From contig JAYKYS010000005.1 of the NCBI GenBank assembly GCA_036924285.1, positions 27,936,001 to 28,000,000 of the forward strand: a stretch of 64,000 nucleotides of DNA. The letters run 5' to 3'. Of the stretch, positions 13,100-23,890 are shown piece after piece (position 1 is the first letter of the stretch; every line of letters starts with the position of its first letter). Under the pieces are notes generated by a model. That model worked only from the letters and a program-made list of their open reading frames with translations. It did not search any database and was not told the DNA's origin. The DNA is from Asterella californica (lineage: Eukaryota; Streptophyta; Marchantiopsida; Marchantiales; Aytoniaceae). Both the position numbers and the translations under genes were made by a program.

Positions 13100-13640
13100 A
13101 GAGTTCATGATCGACCCACAAAGCAAATGCATGCCACCCTGACACCATCTCCTCATCAACCTCGTCATGCCATCGAGCTCCAATCTGATTTTGCTGACTC
13201 GTGCATGGGTTGTGACTCAACCCATCGACATCTAGGTTTGCAACTCCAAGTCTATGCACGATCTTGAAGTCATACTCTTGTAAGATCAGAGCCCATCATG
13301 CAAGCTTCCCTGTAAGCTTGTCGGACTCCATCAACCACTTGAGCGGTTGGTGATCAGTGATGAGAGTAAAAAGTTCTCAAACAGATAATATCGGAAATGT
13401 GCAACAACCCACACTACAACTAAACACTCCTCAAGATGGGAGTAGATGTCAACCTATCCTTGTGCTCTACAAAAGCTCGCTCCTGTTCATCTCCCCACTG
13501 CCACTCATGGTCCACCTTCATCAGCTTGGTCAATGATTTTGTAATTGCACTAGACTGAGACATAGACCTGAGTGGTATGTAATCTGCATCCAACCTCTTA
13601 AAACAAGTCTTTAAATCTCAACCTAGATCCAAAACTACCG
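13100..13640 (-). pseudogene. Ty3/gypsy RT thumb and RNase H remnant
   Basis: The minus strand reads LKVDHEWQW-like RT connection sequence around 13450-13540 (here MKVDHEWQWGDEQERAF). It then reads the RNase H tail LITDHQPLKWLMESDKLTGK near 13310-13370, followed after an in-frame stop by QEYDFKIVHRLGVAN and NLDVDGLSHNP. These are standard gypsy landmarks. Several stops break the frame. With the integrase remnant at 12.1-12.9 kb it forms one minus-strand element fragment. Confidence 0.8.
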
Positions 13641-13649
13641 AAGCATAGT

Positions 13650-15170
13650 TCAAAGTAAAAGAAACATCCTTTTGCTAACAAAAAGCTTTGCACCAGTATC
13701 GCAAGATTCAAACTTGGATCCAAAACAACACCTATGTACAAGCCTTGAACTAAAACTAGCCACCACAAGCCGTACATTTCTTACTAGAACTTTAACGAAT
13801 CCAAAAAAGTTGAAAAGTTTAGCGAAGAAACCAAACAAGAGTTGTATGAGAACTTTCTTTTTTTGCCAAATGATCTTCGATAAGGTCTTCCACCTTGACT
13901 CCATTGGCTCCAAGAATTTTCAGATCCGACTCTGGACAGCTGAGATATCTTTGATTTTTGGTCCCAAGTGATAAAAACCTTCAAAAACTCCTCTCTGTGA
14001 CTTACAACCACGTAAACCGGTAAAATGGACCGCTTGATCTGAGATCCATCTTCCTTGGTAGAACTACTCTGAACCCAACGAGATTCCAAACATACCGTTT
14101 GGAGTTTTCTTTGCAAAATCACGCATAACATTTGATCGCAAGAAGCGATAAACTAACATAGATTATTCCTTTATGGCTCAACTTCACTCACCACGTACAC
14201 AACAATCTGATTACATATGATCTTCTCTTATGCATAGATAAGGATCCTTGATCGCATAAGCACCAAGAACGAAGAGCTTGGCTCATCGATCATGAAAAAC
14301 AACCCAACTTCAAATCGCAAGCGAACGAAGATCTGACAGAAGTGTCTTCTTGCGAATCAATTTTCCTCACCATATCTCAAATCATCAAATGAAACTTCAT
14401 ATCGTCATCAATTTCCAGAAGAACTTGGTGTTCTGATCTTGATGGATCTAAGGACAACAAGTTTGGACTCCGAAACGGTCCAAATGGTCCAACTCTCCTT
14501 CGCATATCACTGAAACACTTTAAATCCTCTTCTCTACGTCCAATTTTTTCAGAACACACTCTCCGATCCACCTCTTCACGAACCGTCTTAACCAACACAC
14601 CTTGTGCGCATGCATTAGACCTCATAATCTTCTGAAACATTCTCCGACAAGTCACAGATACAAGCTAGCCCTTTTAGCTAGCCCTTACGTCAGTTCACAA
14701 TATGTGAGGTTTTCTTAGATAATGATCAAGCAGCATCTTTGCACTCTTGCACCTTTAATAGAGCACCAAGAACCATAAATACCAAGTCAGCATCAATAAG
14801 CTAAGACATGGCTTGATTTTCTCATCTTCTGAACTCCATAGTTTTGCTATAGCATCAATTTAAAATAAATGAAGTGCCCATGTGAAGCTAACAACAAGCT
14901 CTACCACTTGGTGCAATGAAAGTGAAAATCAAAAAGTTGCATAAAAAGTCTATTTTTAATCCTATAAATGTCTTTTGAACGATAATATAAAGCATCAAAT
15001 TTGGATTTGCAGATAAGAGCTGATCCACGACACAACATCCATGCGCTCTAAAACTATGCATCTTCCGATATGCACCCGATATTCCAACCAAGAAGTGGAT
15101 CGATACGCACACCATCTTGTTATCTTACTTCCCACTTAATCAACCTCATTCTCAAGTTATAACCTGATCG
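13650..15170. other. Unassigned sequence between gypsy fragments
   Basis: Short open frames occur on both strands (for example 14377-14655 minus) without recognisable domains. Given both neighbours, this is most likely LTR or untranslated retroelement sequence, but I could not find a matching second LTR. Confidence 0.3.
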
Positions 15171-15640
15171 TCATCTTGAAGTTGCAATCCTGTCATGATT
15201 TTCTTTGGATCCATGCTCATCGACTTCATCTTCAAGCTCTATTGCATAATCCTCATCCTTGAACTGAAACTTTGTCAAGATATCTGCTAGATCGACTTCC
15301 TTGCCTCTCTTTTTGAAAATCTTGACACGTTTATCTTTCGTTGGTATCTTCACGTTCGTTTCGTCCAACTCTTGTAAGGTGTGCGATGCGTTACCGTGAA
15401 CTTCTTCTCCACATATGGATCAAATCACCGCTTGGGAGACTTCTGTAGTGCACTATGCTAGTTGTCTAGATTGTTGTCGTAGACTAACACCCAGTCACCT
15501 TCTTTGATTTTCCTTGGTCTTAAGACGATGTCGTTGATCAAATCTGACTTGTTCTTCAACCGTGCTTCTTGTAACCTATCCAACGCAACCTGGATATCTC
15601 CATATCTCCTGTCTAATCCGAATAGCAAAAAGTTCCTCCT
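15171..15640 (-). pseudogene. Ty3/gypsy integrase C-terminal remnant
   Basis: The minus strand reads LDRLQEARLKNKSDL and then RPRKIKEGDWVLVYDNNLDN at 15475-15580. This is the integrase C-terminal barrel signature with a following stop. The frame 15171-15368 continues with a tail beginning DETNVKIPTKDKRVKIFKKRG-like sequence typical of polyprotein ends. It belongs to a gypsy element whose upstream parts lie at 15.8-20 kb, distinct from the RNase H/integrase pair at 12-13.6 kb. Confidence 0.75.
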
Positions 15641-15815
15641 TCATCAGATGAAGATAGTTTATCAATTTCAATTTTGATAGAAGACAAATTATCTACAAGT
15701 TGTTTTGCGTAGTTCACATAGTCATTGATGTATATTGACCCCCTCTTCATAGTGCTGAACTGCTGCAACAATTGCAACTTCCGCACCTCTATTCTTGACT
15801 GAAACAGACGGAGTG
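15640..15815 (-). repeat. Copia gag fragment, near-duplicate of 21495-21665, inside a gypsy remnant
   Basis: The minus-strand peptide SRIEVRKLQLLQQFSTMKRG and its continuation match the 21.5-kb copy almost residue for residue; the DNA differs at only a few sites. On both sides the sequence is gypsy (RT active-site region above, integrase C terminus below), so this is foreign sequence patched into a gypsy internal region. Confidence 0.8.
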
Positions 15816-16160
15816 CATCCTTTGATGAGAATGTCATCCAAGAAAGACATCGTCTTCTCAAGGATGAAGTCCTCTTAGTTGAAAATGATCATATCTTGAG
15901 TACAAATCTCTCATTGAGTCAATCGCTCTTCTTGAAAACACCTCAACAAACTCATCCACAATCGATCCCACTCCAATACTTCTGATTGTTACTATGTTCA
16001 CTGACTACATGTCTTGGATGAATCATAGTGACTCATTCTTCTTTGGCACTGTAAACCATCTGCTTGAATATGATGCAAACAATTGCTCCAAGATCTTCAT
16101 CCGCATTTCCTGCTTCAGCAACTCCACCTGTTAGACAAATGAGCATGTGATATTGGAATT
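15815..16160 (-). pseudogene. Ty3/gypsy reverse transcriptase remnant
   Basis: The minus strand reads RWFTVPKKNESL near 16020-16080, then a degraded palm region (SIGVGSIVDEFVEVFSRRAI). Near 15815-15850 it reads the active-site box FLDDILIKG in another frame. The distance between these landmarks is far shorter than in an intact RT, so an internal deletion is implied along with stops. Confidence 0.75.
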
Positions 16161-17000
16161 GACCTCAAGTTCCATGAGACATGCGGTACTGTGAAGATAA
16201 TCATCAGGGTAATAACTTATCGGTCTACAAATCCAATCTCATGTGGTTCAAAAGCAAATGCTTTCTCATGCCTTGAAAGCATCTCCTTGAAGCATTTCCT
16301 CTCTTTTGACAGAAGAGATCCATCAGATCCAATCTTCAATTCTCCAAGAGTCTCGTCCGTGAACTTATGTCCTATCATTGCATATCTCTCAAACTCTTCT
16401 CTCTTGAAGCTCGATCCATCTATTGGTTAGTGTCATCATGCAAAGGATCAACAATTGACTTTATCTTCTTATCCATTGTGTTGTACTTCGTCTCAACTCA
16501 AACCTCAAGTGCTCGGAATGATTCGATCACTGAATATACATCCCTTGAATGAATCTGCATAACGTTATTCATATCTTCTCATCCAATAGGTGTGATCTCT
16601 CGCAAAGGACCCTCTAATCCATCCTCCTCATAAACACCAGAAATCCATTCATCCCTTTCTAGCTCACCCAACTCTCTCAACACCAACTAAACCTCGCACA
16701 AATATTTTTGTTCTTTTCTTCTCAGTGCTTCAACCTTCTTGTAAACAACAATCCTACATTTTGAAATGTCGATAAATCATATACAAAAGGCTTCTCTTTC
16801 AAGCAAGAGTACATTCTCTTACGTACACAACAATTTTGCTCTGTAGTGATACTTAAATAAAACCCTTGAACTCTTCACTCACCCTTGGAACAATTTATCT
16901 CTTAGACGATATCGATTACGCTTGTGATTTGATGATACAGTCAAGAACTATATCATCCTCTTCTCATCTTGACTTTCGATCCTAGCATAAGCAGATCCAT
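16160..17000 (-). other. Gypsy PR-RT linker region, degraded
   Basis: It lies between the protease and RT remnants and presumably derives from the same polyprotein. Individual frames are short and I recognise no motif. Confidence 0.4.
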
Positions 17001-17290
17001 CATCTAGCACCCTCGTTTCCATCCGAGTTGCTATGATGAAAGGTTGTCAAAGGATGAGCGGGCATGACGTCGCTTCCGAACAAAGAAATTTTGCTCGATA
17101 GATCACCTATCTGCACTCTAACATCTAGACAAGCTCTATACAAATCTCTTCTTGTGTTGTTAGTTGTCCTTATGACCCACCCATGTTCTATGTCCATAGA
17201 CAACTTCTTCCTCTTGTACAACTCCTTCGACATTATGTTGATTTCTGATTTCTGATCAATCAGAACAACCATCGGCTCATCCAAATCCAA
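17000..17290 (-). pseudogene. Ty3/gypsy retropepsin remnant
   Basis: The open frame reads VVLIDQKSEINIMSKELY, the aspartic-protease active-site region of gypsy elements. It has the catalytic Asp but Gln-Lys where a Thr/Ser/Asp-Gly normally follows, so the active site is damaged. A later hydrophobic strand (RACLDVRVQIG) also fits a retropepsin fold. Position and strand agree with the RT remnant below and the gag remnant above. Confidence 0.7.
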
Positions 17291-17305
17291 TCCTCACCAG
17301 TGTCC

Positions 17306-19570
17306 TTATCGTAGCTCGAGCCCAGTGACTATGACTATAATGACTTGAGCTTCGCTTTCCATCCTCCTCTTCATCCTCAAAATATACCGACGTTCTTGAT
17401 CTCTTCTTTCTTCTGAAGAATGTACATTGCACTTTGGAGGCTCTTTCACTTCATCCATTAACACCCTAGTATCCAAAACATGTGATAAAACAATCTCACC
17501 TTTAATCAATTGCTTTTGTTTGATGATGTCGATTAGACCACCTTCGCATTTAGAATGAGATCTTCCAAGATTCCCTTCAAGTTTGTTGCAACTTCGATGT
17601 TCCACTGCAGTTTGTATGCAGCCGGCTTAACCTTCTCCCTCAATGACTCCTTTGCTCTTTCTTTCGATGGAGAAGGAGCGTCATCTATCGATAGATCTTG
17701 AGCTCTTGCACCTCGAAGCTCTTGACAAACATTCTCCTCTCTAGTCTATCTCTTGGAAGAATTTCTTTCCCTTGCATCGTCTGAATCTCACCTTCACTTC
17801 TCTTTCAACAACATTTCGTGTTGGTTCTTGATAATGTAAGTATGTACCTATAGAGCTTCTATCGGATCTTCTCATCCAATATCCTTTCGAATCGTAGCAG
17901 CTATCTTCAATAGTGTCTCACGTGCCATCTTTACTTTCTGTTTCATGGAGATGACAGATTACCACAATCCATTTGGCTGAACATGCTCGTCAAAACTTCT
18001 CTCATCTTGATCTTCAACCTTTGTACCGTAGGTTCTAGCCTCCACTATTGTAAGTGCTTGTGCTGATAAGTGATACTCAACCAACTTCTTTATCCCTCCT
18101 TTTACCAAAGTTGATATGCAGAAACACACTCGTATCTCTCAATGCTATCTTCTCATCTTTCTAGAAGATCACCCCTTGTTGTAAGATATCAATGAACTCC
18201 TTGCAATCTTTGTGTGGATGATCAGTACTATCGCATCATATGCATCATTGGATCCAAATTTATTTTCCAACGGATTTTATCTCGCTTGTAGATCTTTGCT
18301 CCTCCAATCTTGTGAGCTTGATTTGTAGGTCTCTCATTCTACACATGATCTCCTCAAAGCTTGAATCATTCTTTTTCGGAGATACTACATATGCCTTGAC
18401 AACTGGAACAACATGAGCAACTAGTACCACATGTCTAGCAATAGAATCCACTGATCAATCTATAAGAACATGTGCTACATCAGTCAGTGTTGGTCTCCTA
18501 ATATGAACCTTCTCTCGTCTTTGCTCTCTCTTGGTAAGCAAACCAACCGCTTTCTCAAGTTTCTTCCAACTGTTGATCAATCCATCGTCTTCCTCTCAAT
18601 CCTCCAAAGTACCTTCAGCTTCTCTTGCAGTTTCTCATCTGCAACTTGAAGAAATAACTCTATCTTGTTGAATTGTAAGCCGACCTGTCTCTCATCCAGG
18701 GGTACCTCAGATGATTAAGATTACTAGTGCACTATAATTACAAAGATTCAGTTACACTCATGCTCATTTCACTCAACTCTCTGACCCGTATGATCACATC
18801 GATCTCTCTAATAGCGTTCTTGCAAATAGATTCTAATCTCGTTCTCAACATTGCATCGCATAATACTCAAGATCTCCCAAGGTCTCCAATACTCACTTTA
18901 CTCATAGATAAAAAAAATGAGAGTTTCATCCATCTTCCCAACTCCTTATATACTCTACAACTTCTTACCGTGATAACTTTCACTAAATTCCGTTACCTCA
19001 TGGTAAGTACGCAATCCAAAATAGTAAAATTTCTAAAGGCTACTAAGACTTAAGAATAGCACACACATTACTTGTTCTACTTTACTAAAGTAAGAGATTC
19101 TCTTACTTTACCTTTTCTAAAGTGTTAACTTTTCATACTATCCAGTAGAAAGATGACAACAAACTAATATGTCTTTTGAGGAGCATCTTTAGATATTTGT
19201 GCATGACTTTTCATCATGCATCCAATCAACGATGGTCAACAAAATTACATATTTTTTAGAAGCATATTTAGAGCTCCGCATTTGTCACGTAGTGTCATAG
19301 TGAAAGCTCTAATAGTTTCCTCGACTTAGTTATAACTATCTCAGCTAGTTATGTCTAGTTTTGATCCCTTTATTTGGATCTTCGAACTAGAGTAACCTAT
19401 AAAATAGTCATATCTAATGAAATTTATATAAGCAAACACACAAATAATGGGGGTACTTGTGGTGTGACACGATTGCAATGTCAACTTCTCCATCATAGTC
19501 AACAGAGAAATTTGTTTCTCAAACTTCTTGAGTAACTCAATAGCTTGTACACCTTTCCTTGGTTGTTCAA
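17306..19570 (-). other. Degraded gag-protease spacer of the same gypsy element
   Basis: Minus-strand frames (17306-17605, 18260-18451) have the charged, low-complexity composition common between gag and protease. No intact zinc knuckle was found. Stops are frequent. Confidence 0.4.
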
Positions 19571-19571
19571 C

Positions 19572-20010
19572 TTACTCCAAGAATGACTTCTTGGTGATCG
19601 GATCAGAGTACTCCAAGAAGTACTCGTCCATCAAGACACGAGAAAATATCCCCGAATCCTTGTCAAAATACTTCGTTAGCATTTTAACATGATCTCTAAT
19701 CTTTGGAGCTGTTGTCAACTCAAACGTCTCAATCATCTCATCTTCTAATACTCGGTTCAGCTCCATCTCTTTCACATAATGCCTCAAATATCTTGAGACA
19801 CCCCTCTCATCAAATTGAGAAATCTTGCTTACCACTACTTGAAGTGCCTTTGTCGCCAAAGCTTCCTTTCGCTCATCAAACTGTTGTTGTCATAAGAAAA
19901 ATGTGAATGCTTGAAACATCGATGCAGCCACCGAATCCAAGTATATCTTTAGTAATCCACTCGAACCACTAGCTCTATTTTTGTCACCGTTCTTGTCCCC
20001 ACTCATGACT
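19572..20010 (-). pseudogene. Ty3/gypsy gag remnant
   Basis: The 95-residue open frame contains VVSKISQFDERGVSRYLRHYV and ELNRVLEDEMIETFEL, a capsid N-terminal pattern of plant gypsy elements. An upstream short segment at about 20000 reads MSGDKNGDKN, a likely original gag start. A second, more damaged copy of this gag with its own MSGDENEDGD start lies at 21.97-22.7 kb. Confidence 0.7.
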
Positions 20011-20079
20011 TCCAATCTTCTCTCCAAAGTTCAAACACAAAAGAAATCTCCATCCATACTTTCACGTCAAGTTCATCAC

Positions 20080-20330
20080 CGTATCATATCAGATTTTGCA
20101 TGAAGGTTGTCTAGGAAAATACGAGGTTCTTGGCTATGGAGATATTGTGTGCTGAATAGAGAGAAGAAAGAGAGAAGCAACCACGAGAACGAGCTTCACA
20201 AGATATACCAGCTACCGTTTCTTTTTCTCTAAGAACATAAAACTGAGAAATAGACTTGAGTGGTATGTAATCTACACCCAACCTTTGAAAACAAGTCTTT
20301 GAATCTCACCTAGACCTAAAAATACAGAAC
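20080..20330 (-). repeat. Patchwork: signal-peptide-like segment plus gypsy RT segment
   Basis: 20080-20215 matches 11655-11795. 20241-20320 matches 13555-13640, which encodes the RT stretch DYIPLRSMSQ-like sequence. The two homologies abut, and the gypsy gag leader begins just below 20080, indicating nested insertions. Confidence 0.65.
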
Positions 20331-20367
20331 CATTGCTTGTTTGTTTATATTCCACCGGTAGTCTTAT

Positions 20368-21481
20368 AATTATCGTGATCCTTAGTCTCAAGATCGGACG
20401 CAGACGCAAACAAAAGAACCCTAATGGACTTGTGTTAGATTGTGAACATTACGAGTAGGACTTAACGGCTTGACCGAGAAGTTAGGAACAGAAGAACCTT
20501 AAGTGGTTCTCTGAACCACTTAACCAAGGTTGGAATGTTGACTTAAGACATGGGGACCTATCTCAAGTGGACCCAAACGAACGCTGACTTAAGGGGGAAA
20601 ATTTGAAAATAGACCGAGATGCGAGACAAAGACGTGGGTCCGCTGCAGACGGCCTATGGTTCAAACGCTGGTCCGAACCACAGGGTCCAAATCTGGTGCT
20701 TGACCACAGTTCCTCAGACAAATCTCTCAAGTGTTGGAGCTCCAGTAACATTTTGGGTCGTGGACAGAGCTCTACGTAAGATCTCGAGGTGAATAAGATC
20801 TCATTAGAAAGCTCTCGGCGAGAGCTTTTCAGTTATATGCAGAACTCATCGAACTGACCTCCGAGCTGAGAACTATGGCTGATCTCGTGATCAGGTTGTG
20901 GTATAATTTTCAGAGATCAAAGAGAAGGGCGGAGCCGCCGATCCCTAGAAGTATAATGAGAGGGACTTGATGCCTGGGCGAGCCTGGACGAGTCATCCGA
21001 CCCGAGGATTCGAGGACGGACTCTGGCAACATGAGGTGATGGCTGGACCAACACCTAGATGCGTTCTAGTCCAGACTTTGATGTATGGACTCAAGAACAA
21101 CCCTAGGACTGGGGAAATACTAAAGAACGAGACGGCGGGTTAGACCATCATTCGGGAGCTTGAATTCAGACAGACATCATGGGCGGTTGGGTCGCTATGT
21201 ATGTTGGAGGTAGCGTTTAGGACCTTAGATTTTATGAGAAGTTCCTGTTGTGACTTGGTCATGTTTTGAGACCGACATAGCCGGGTCTAGGTCGAGACTT
21301 AGGGAATGTTGAGCTTGAGAGTTAGGGAGACGGTCCGGCTCCGATCCGGATCAAACGAGATCAAGGTAAGTGATGCATGGACGCTAACTTGTGATTGTGG
21401 TTTGCAGGTTAGCGTTGTGAGTTTCATGACCTACTGAGCAAGATCTTCCGTTGGCACAACAAGGCGGAAGGTGGCTGAAAC
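20368..21481. repeat. 1.1-kb LTR-like repeat, older copy (partner 54385-55523)
   Basis: It is collinear with 54385-55523 over its whole length: CTCAAGATCG near the start, GAGTAGGACTTAACGGCTTG, CAGGTTAGCG-type sequence near the end and ACAAGGCGG at the terminus. This copy is richer in A and T, with many changes at sites that are CG in the partner. Its TATA region reads GTATAATGAG instead of GTATATATGAG. Probably a solo LTR or LTR fragment. Confidence 0.85.
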
Positions 21482-21494
21482 AATGTGACTCCGA

Positions 21495-21731
21495 TCAAGA
21501 TAGTTTATCAATTTCAACTTTGATAGAAGACAAATTATCTACAAGTTGTTTTGCGTAGTTCACATAATCATTGACGTATATTGACCCCCTCTTCATAGTG
21601 CTGAACTGCTGCAACAATTGCAACTTCCGCACCTCTATTCTTGACTGAAACAGACAGAGTGCATCCCAAGCTTTCTTGGACATATCACAGTCTTGAATGC
21701 TATCGATCATCAAAGTAGAAACTGTCAACAC
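21495..21731 (-). pseudogene. Ty1/copia gag fragment
   Basis: The frame reads STLMIDSIQDCDMSKKAWDAL, the hallmark copia gag region, then FQSRIEVRKLQLLQQFSTMK and DYVNYAKQLVDNLSS. It ends abruptly at the 1.1-kb repeat. A copia 5' LTR with primer-binding site in the same orientation lies at 23.6 kb, and the sequence between contains a gypsy gag insertion. Confidence 0.8.
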
Positions 21732-21959
21732 AATGTAGTGAATCGTTTCGCATGATCGTTTCTTCCACTCCTTGAATTTTGCATCAAAAATAGGTACATC
21801 GTGCGCTTTCTCCTCCTCACTGGACCTAAGTTAATCTTTCAATGTCAATTTTTTTTCTTCTAACCTCTTTAGTTTGATTTGCAGGTCTCACATCCCTCAC
21901 ATCCCTCACATTATCTCATCAAATCTTAAGTCGTCTTTCTACGATGCTATGATCGGAAG

Positions 21960-22760
21960 TTATACAATTTAATGCAGAACTAGGAGAACAATTAGTCGAA
22001 GAATTGGCATAGGAGCAACTAATATAATAATGATTGAAATGGATGCCGATCTCTTTATCCAAAATTTTATCATCTTCTTTCCTGCATGATAAGGACCAAC
22101 ATATCTTTGGACTATTTTCCAATTGCTCGTTAGTCGTTTATCTTCATCGATATCCTCTAACAAGCATCTCAAGCTTTTCTTGTACTTCTCAAAAAAGTAC
22201 AAGAGAATCTCATAACTCCATTATGTTAGATTGCAACATCAATTTCTTCATGCGAGTCAATCGAGAGAATTGTTTCTCGAATTCTTTGAATAAATTCTTA
22301 GCATACAAACTTTTATTGGATCATTCGACCCATTCTAAGACCAACTTCTTGATAACTCATTTTAAGTCTCCCAAAAATTATTATTGCATCAATGCACGTG
22401 AAAATATTTCTCAATTATTTCTGAAATATTTCTACAACGTCTTCACGTGATCATGAATCTCGTGCATCACAGCCAACGTTCTAATCATTTTGTCCTTGGA
22501 CACTTGATTCAGTTCTATTTGATGGATCTTACCAACAATCGTTTGAAGTGTATTTATTGCCAAGATCTCCTTTTGCTCTTTCGCTTGTTATTGCTTCATG
22601 AACATCATAAATTTCTGAAACATTTTGAGCAATTATATGATCTAATTGCACCTACGACATTTCTCTTGAACTGCTATCTCCATCCTCATTCTCATCTCCA
22701 CTCATTGTTGTGTTCTCATTTTCAAACCTTTACAACTTTCCACCTCATATCTTTCACGTT
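21960..22760 (-). pseudogene. Second, older Ty3/gypsy gag remnant
   Basis: Piecewise minus-strand translation aligns with the 19.6-20.0 kb gag: an MSGDENEDGD start, a VGKI motif, ELNQVSKDKMIRT and a KYF stretch followed by IFSRALM. Frameshifts and stops are numerous. The plus-strand open frames here (22034-22450, 22447-22818) are antisense shadows. Confidence 0.65.
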
Positions 22761-23097
22761 GAGTTTATCACTTGTCGTATTATATTACAAAAAGTGTATC
22801 CAAGAATATGTAAAATAACTAAGAGCAGAAAATGTGTAGGATCTAGAAACACGAACAACAAAGTGCGAGTGAGAAATTTTAATCCTAAGTTACAATGGAG
22901 GCATTTGTATAAATAATAAATGCTTTACTCCACTCAAGTTTAACAAGTATAGGAGTTGTCACAAATATCATTTTCAAGTCTTCAAATGCTTCTCTTGTCT
23001 TTTGATCATGCACTATCAAGTCAAAATCAACTCCTTCATGTACATAGTCAAAGCTGATCTCATAGATCTTGTCCCCACGGAAAAATCGTCATCAGGA

Positions 23098-23180
23098 ACT
23101 TCCACACTTGGTAGTGGTAAAGTTTCCATACTTGGCAAAGTGTGGAAACTTGGTGTGGCCGCTGCCAAGTGTGAAAATTT
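23098..23180. repeat. Imperfect inverted repeat (hairpin)
   Basis: TTCCACACTTGGTAGTGG at the left pairs with GCCGCTGCCAAGTGTGAA at the right, with inner repeats of the same word (TTTCCATACTTGG, GTGTGGAAACTTGG). The four related words alternate orientation, so several foldings are possible. Confidence 0.55.
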
Positions 23181-23590
23181 TGTGAAAAACGTCAAGTTTT
23201 CCCAAATTTTTCAAAGTGAATTGGACCAATATTTGTTTTGGACTGAAGTCTTAAAACTTTTCTTTTGACCGAAAAGGATCCGTTTGAAACTTTGCCGTTG
23301 GAAAGATCCAAATCGACTGAAACTTGACCGAGTACACAATTCACACCTTTTGAACAAGATAGTCTTTATGGAGTTGGTTGATCGGTTTCAACGAGAAAAT
23401 TATCTAGGTCTCTGAAATCACGTTCAAAGCTTTTGGTGGGAAAAGAAATGATTTTGTCTCACCCGAATGCATCAGCAGGATAGTGCTTGACATCAAACAT
23501 AACTCAATCTGCTCTCATAACTCAAGCTGTACTTTTTCATGCACAAAATCCATCTTGCTCATCAGCAAATGATACTTGCTCTCTAACCTC

Positions 23591-23602
23591 GCTCTGATAC
23601 CA
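23591..23602 (-). other. Retroelement primer-binding site (initiator tRNA-Met type)
   Basis: The minus strand reads TGGTATCAGAGC, the classic plant primer-binding site, immediately after the terminal ACA of the adjacent LTR. Confidence 0.9.
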
Positions 23603-23834
23603 TGTAGAAAAATTGATACTTCTAGGAAGATACTCCAAGAAGAGTGAACGAGTAGACAAGGAAGTAAATAAGAATGAGATGATAGAGGCTTTGCCTCTCC
23701 ATGTATATATAGTGGGGTGAGTACAAGAGAAATCCTAATGCTGGGTTATCTCTCTAACTAATTATACGTAACAATCCTAACTACTCTGGTGGGTATTAAC
23801 CCTCGATCTACTAGAGCTTAGGACTATATCAACA
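23603..23834 (-). mobile_element. Copia-type 5' LTR, 232 bp
   Basis: On the minus strand it begins TGTTGATATAGTCC and ends TTTTTCTACA, giving TG...CA termini, directly before the primer-binding site. A TATA box (CTATATATACAT) sits near 23702-23718 in the right orientation. No matching 3' LTR was found in the window. The copia gag piece at 21.5-21.7 kb is the likely partner. Confidence 0.85.
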
Positions 23835-23890
23835 GCATGTTGCATGTAAAAGTGTCGATAAGAATATTATAATATGCTCAATTTTTTATC

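Noticed and set aside
22034..22818. Long plus-strand open frames
   Set aside because: Antisense to a decayed gypsy gag.
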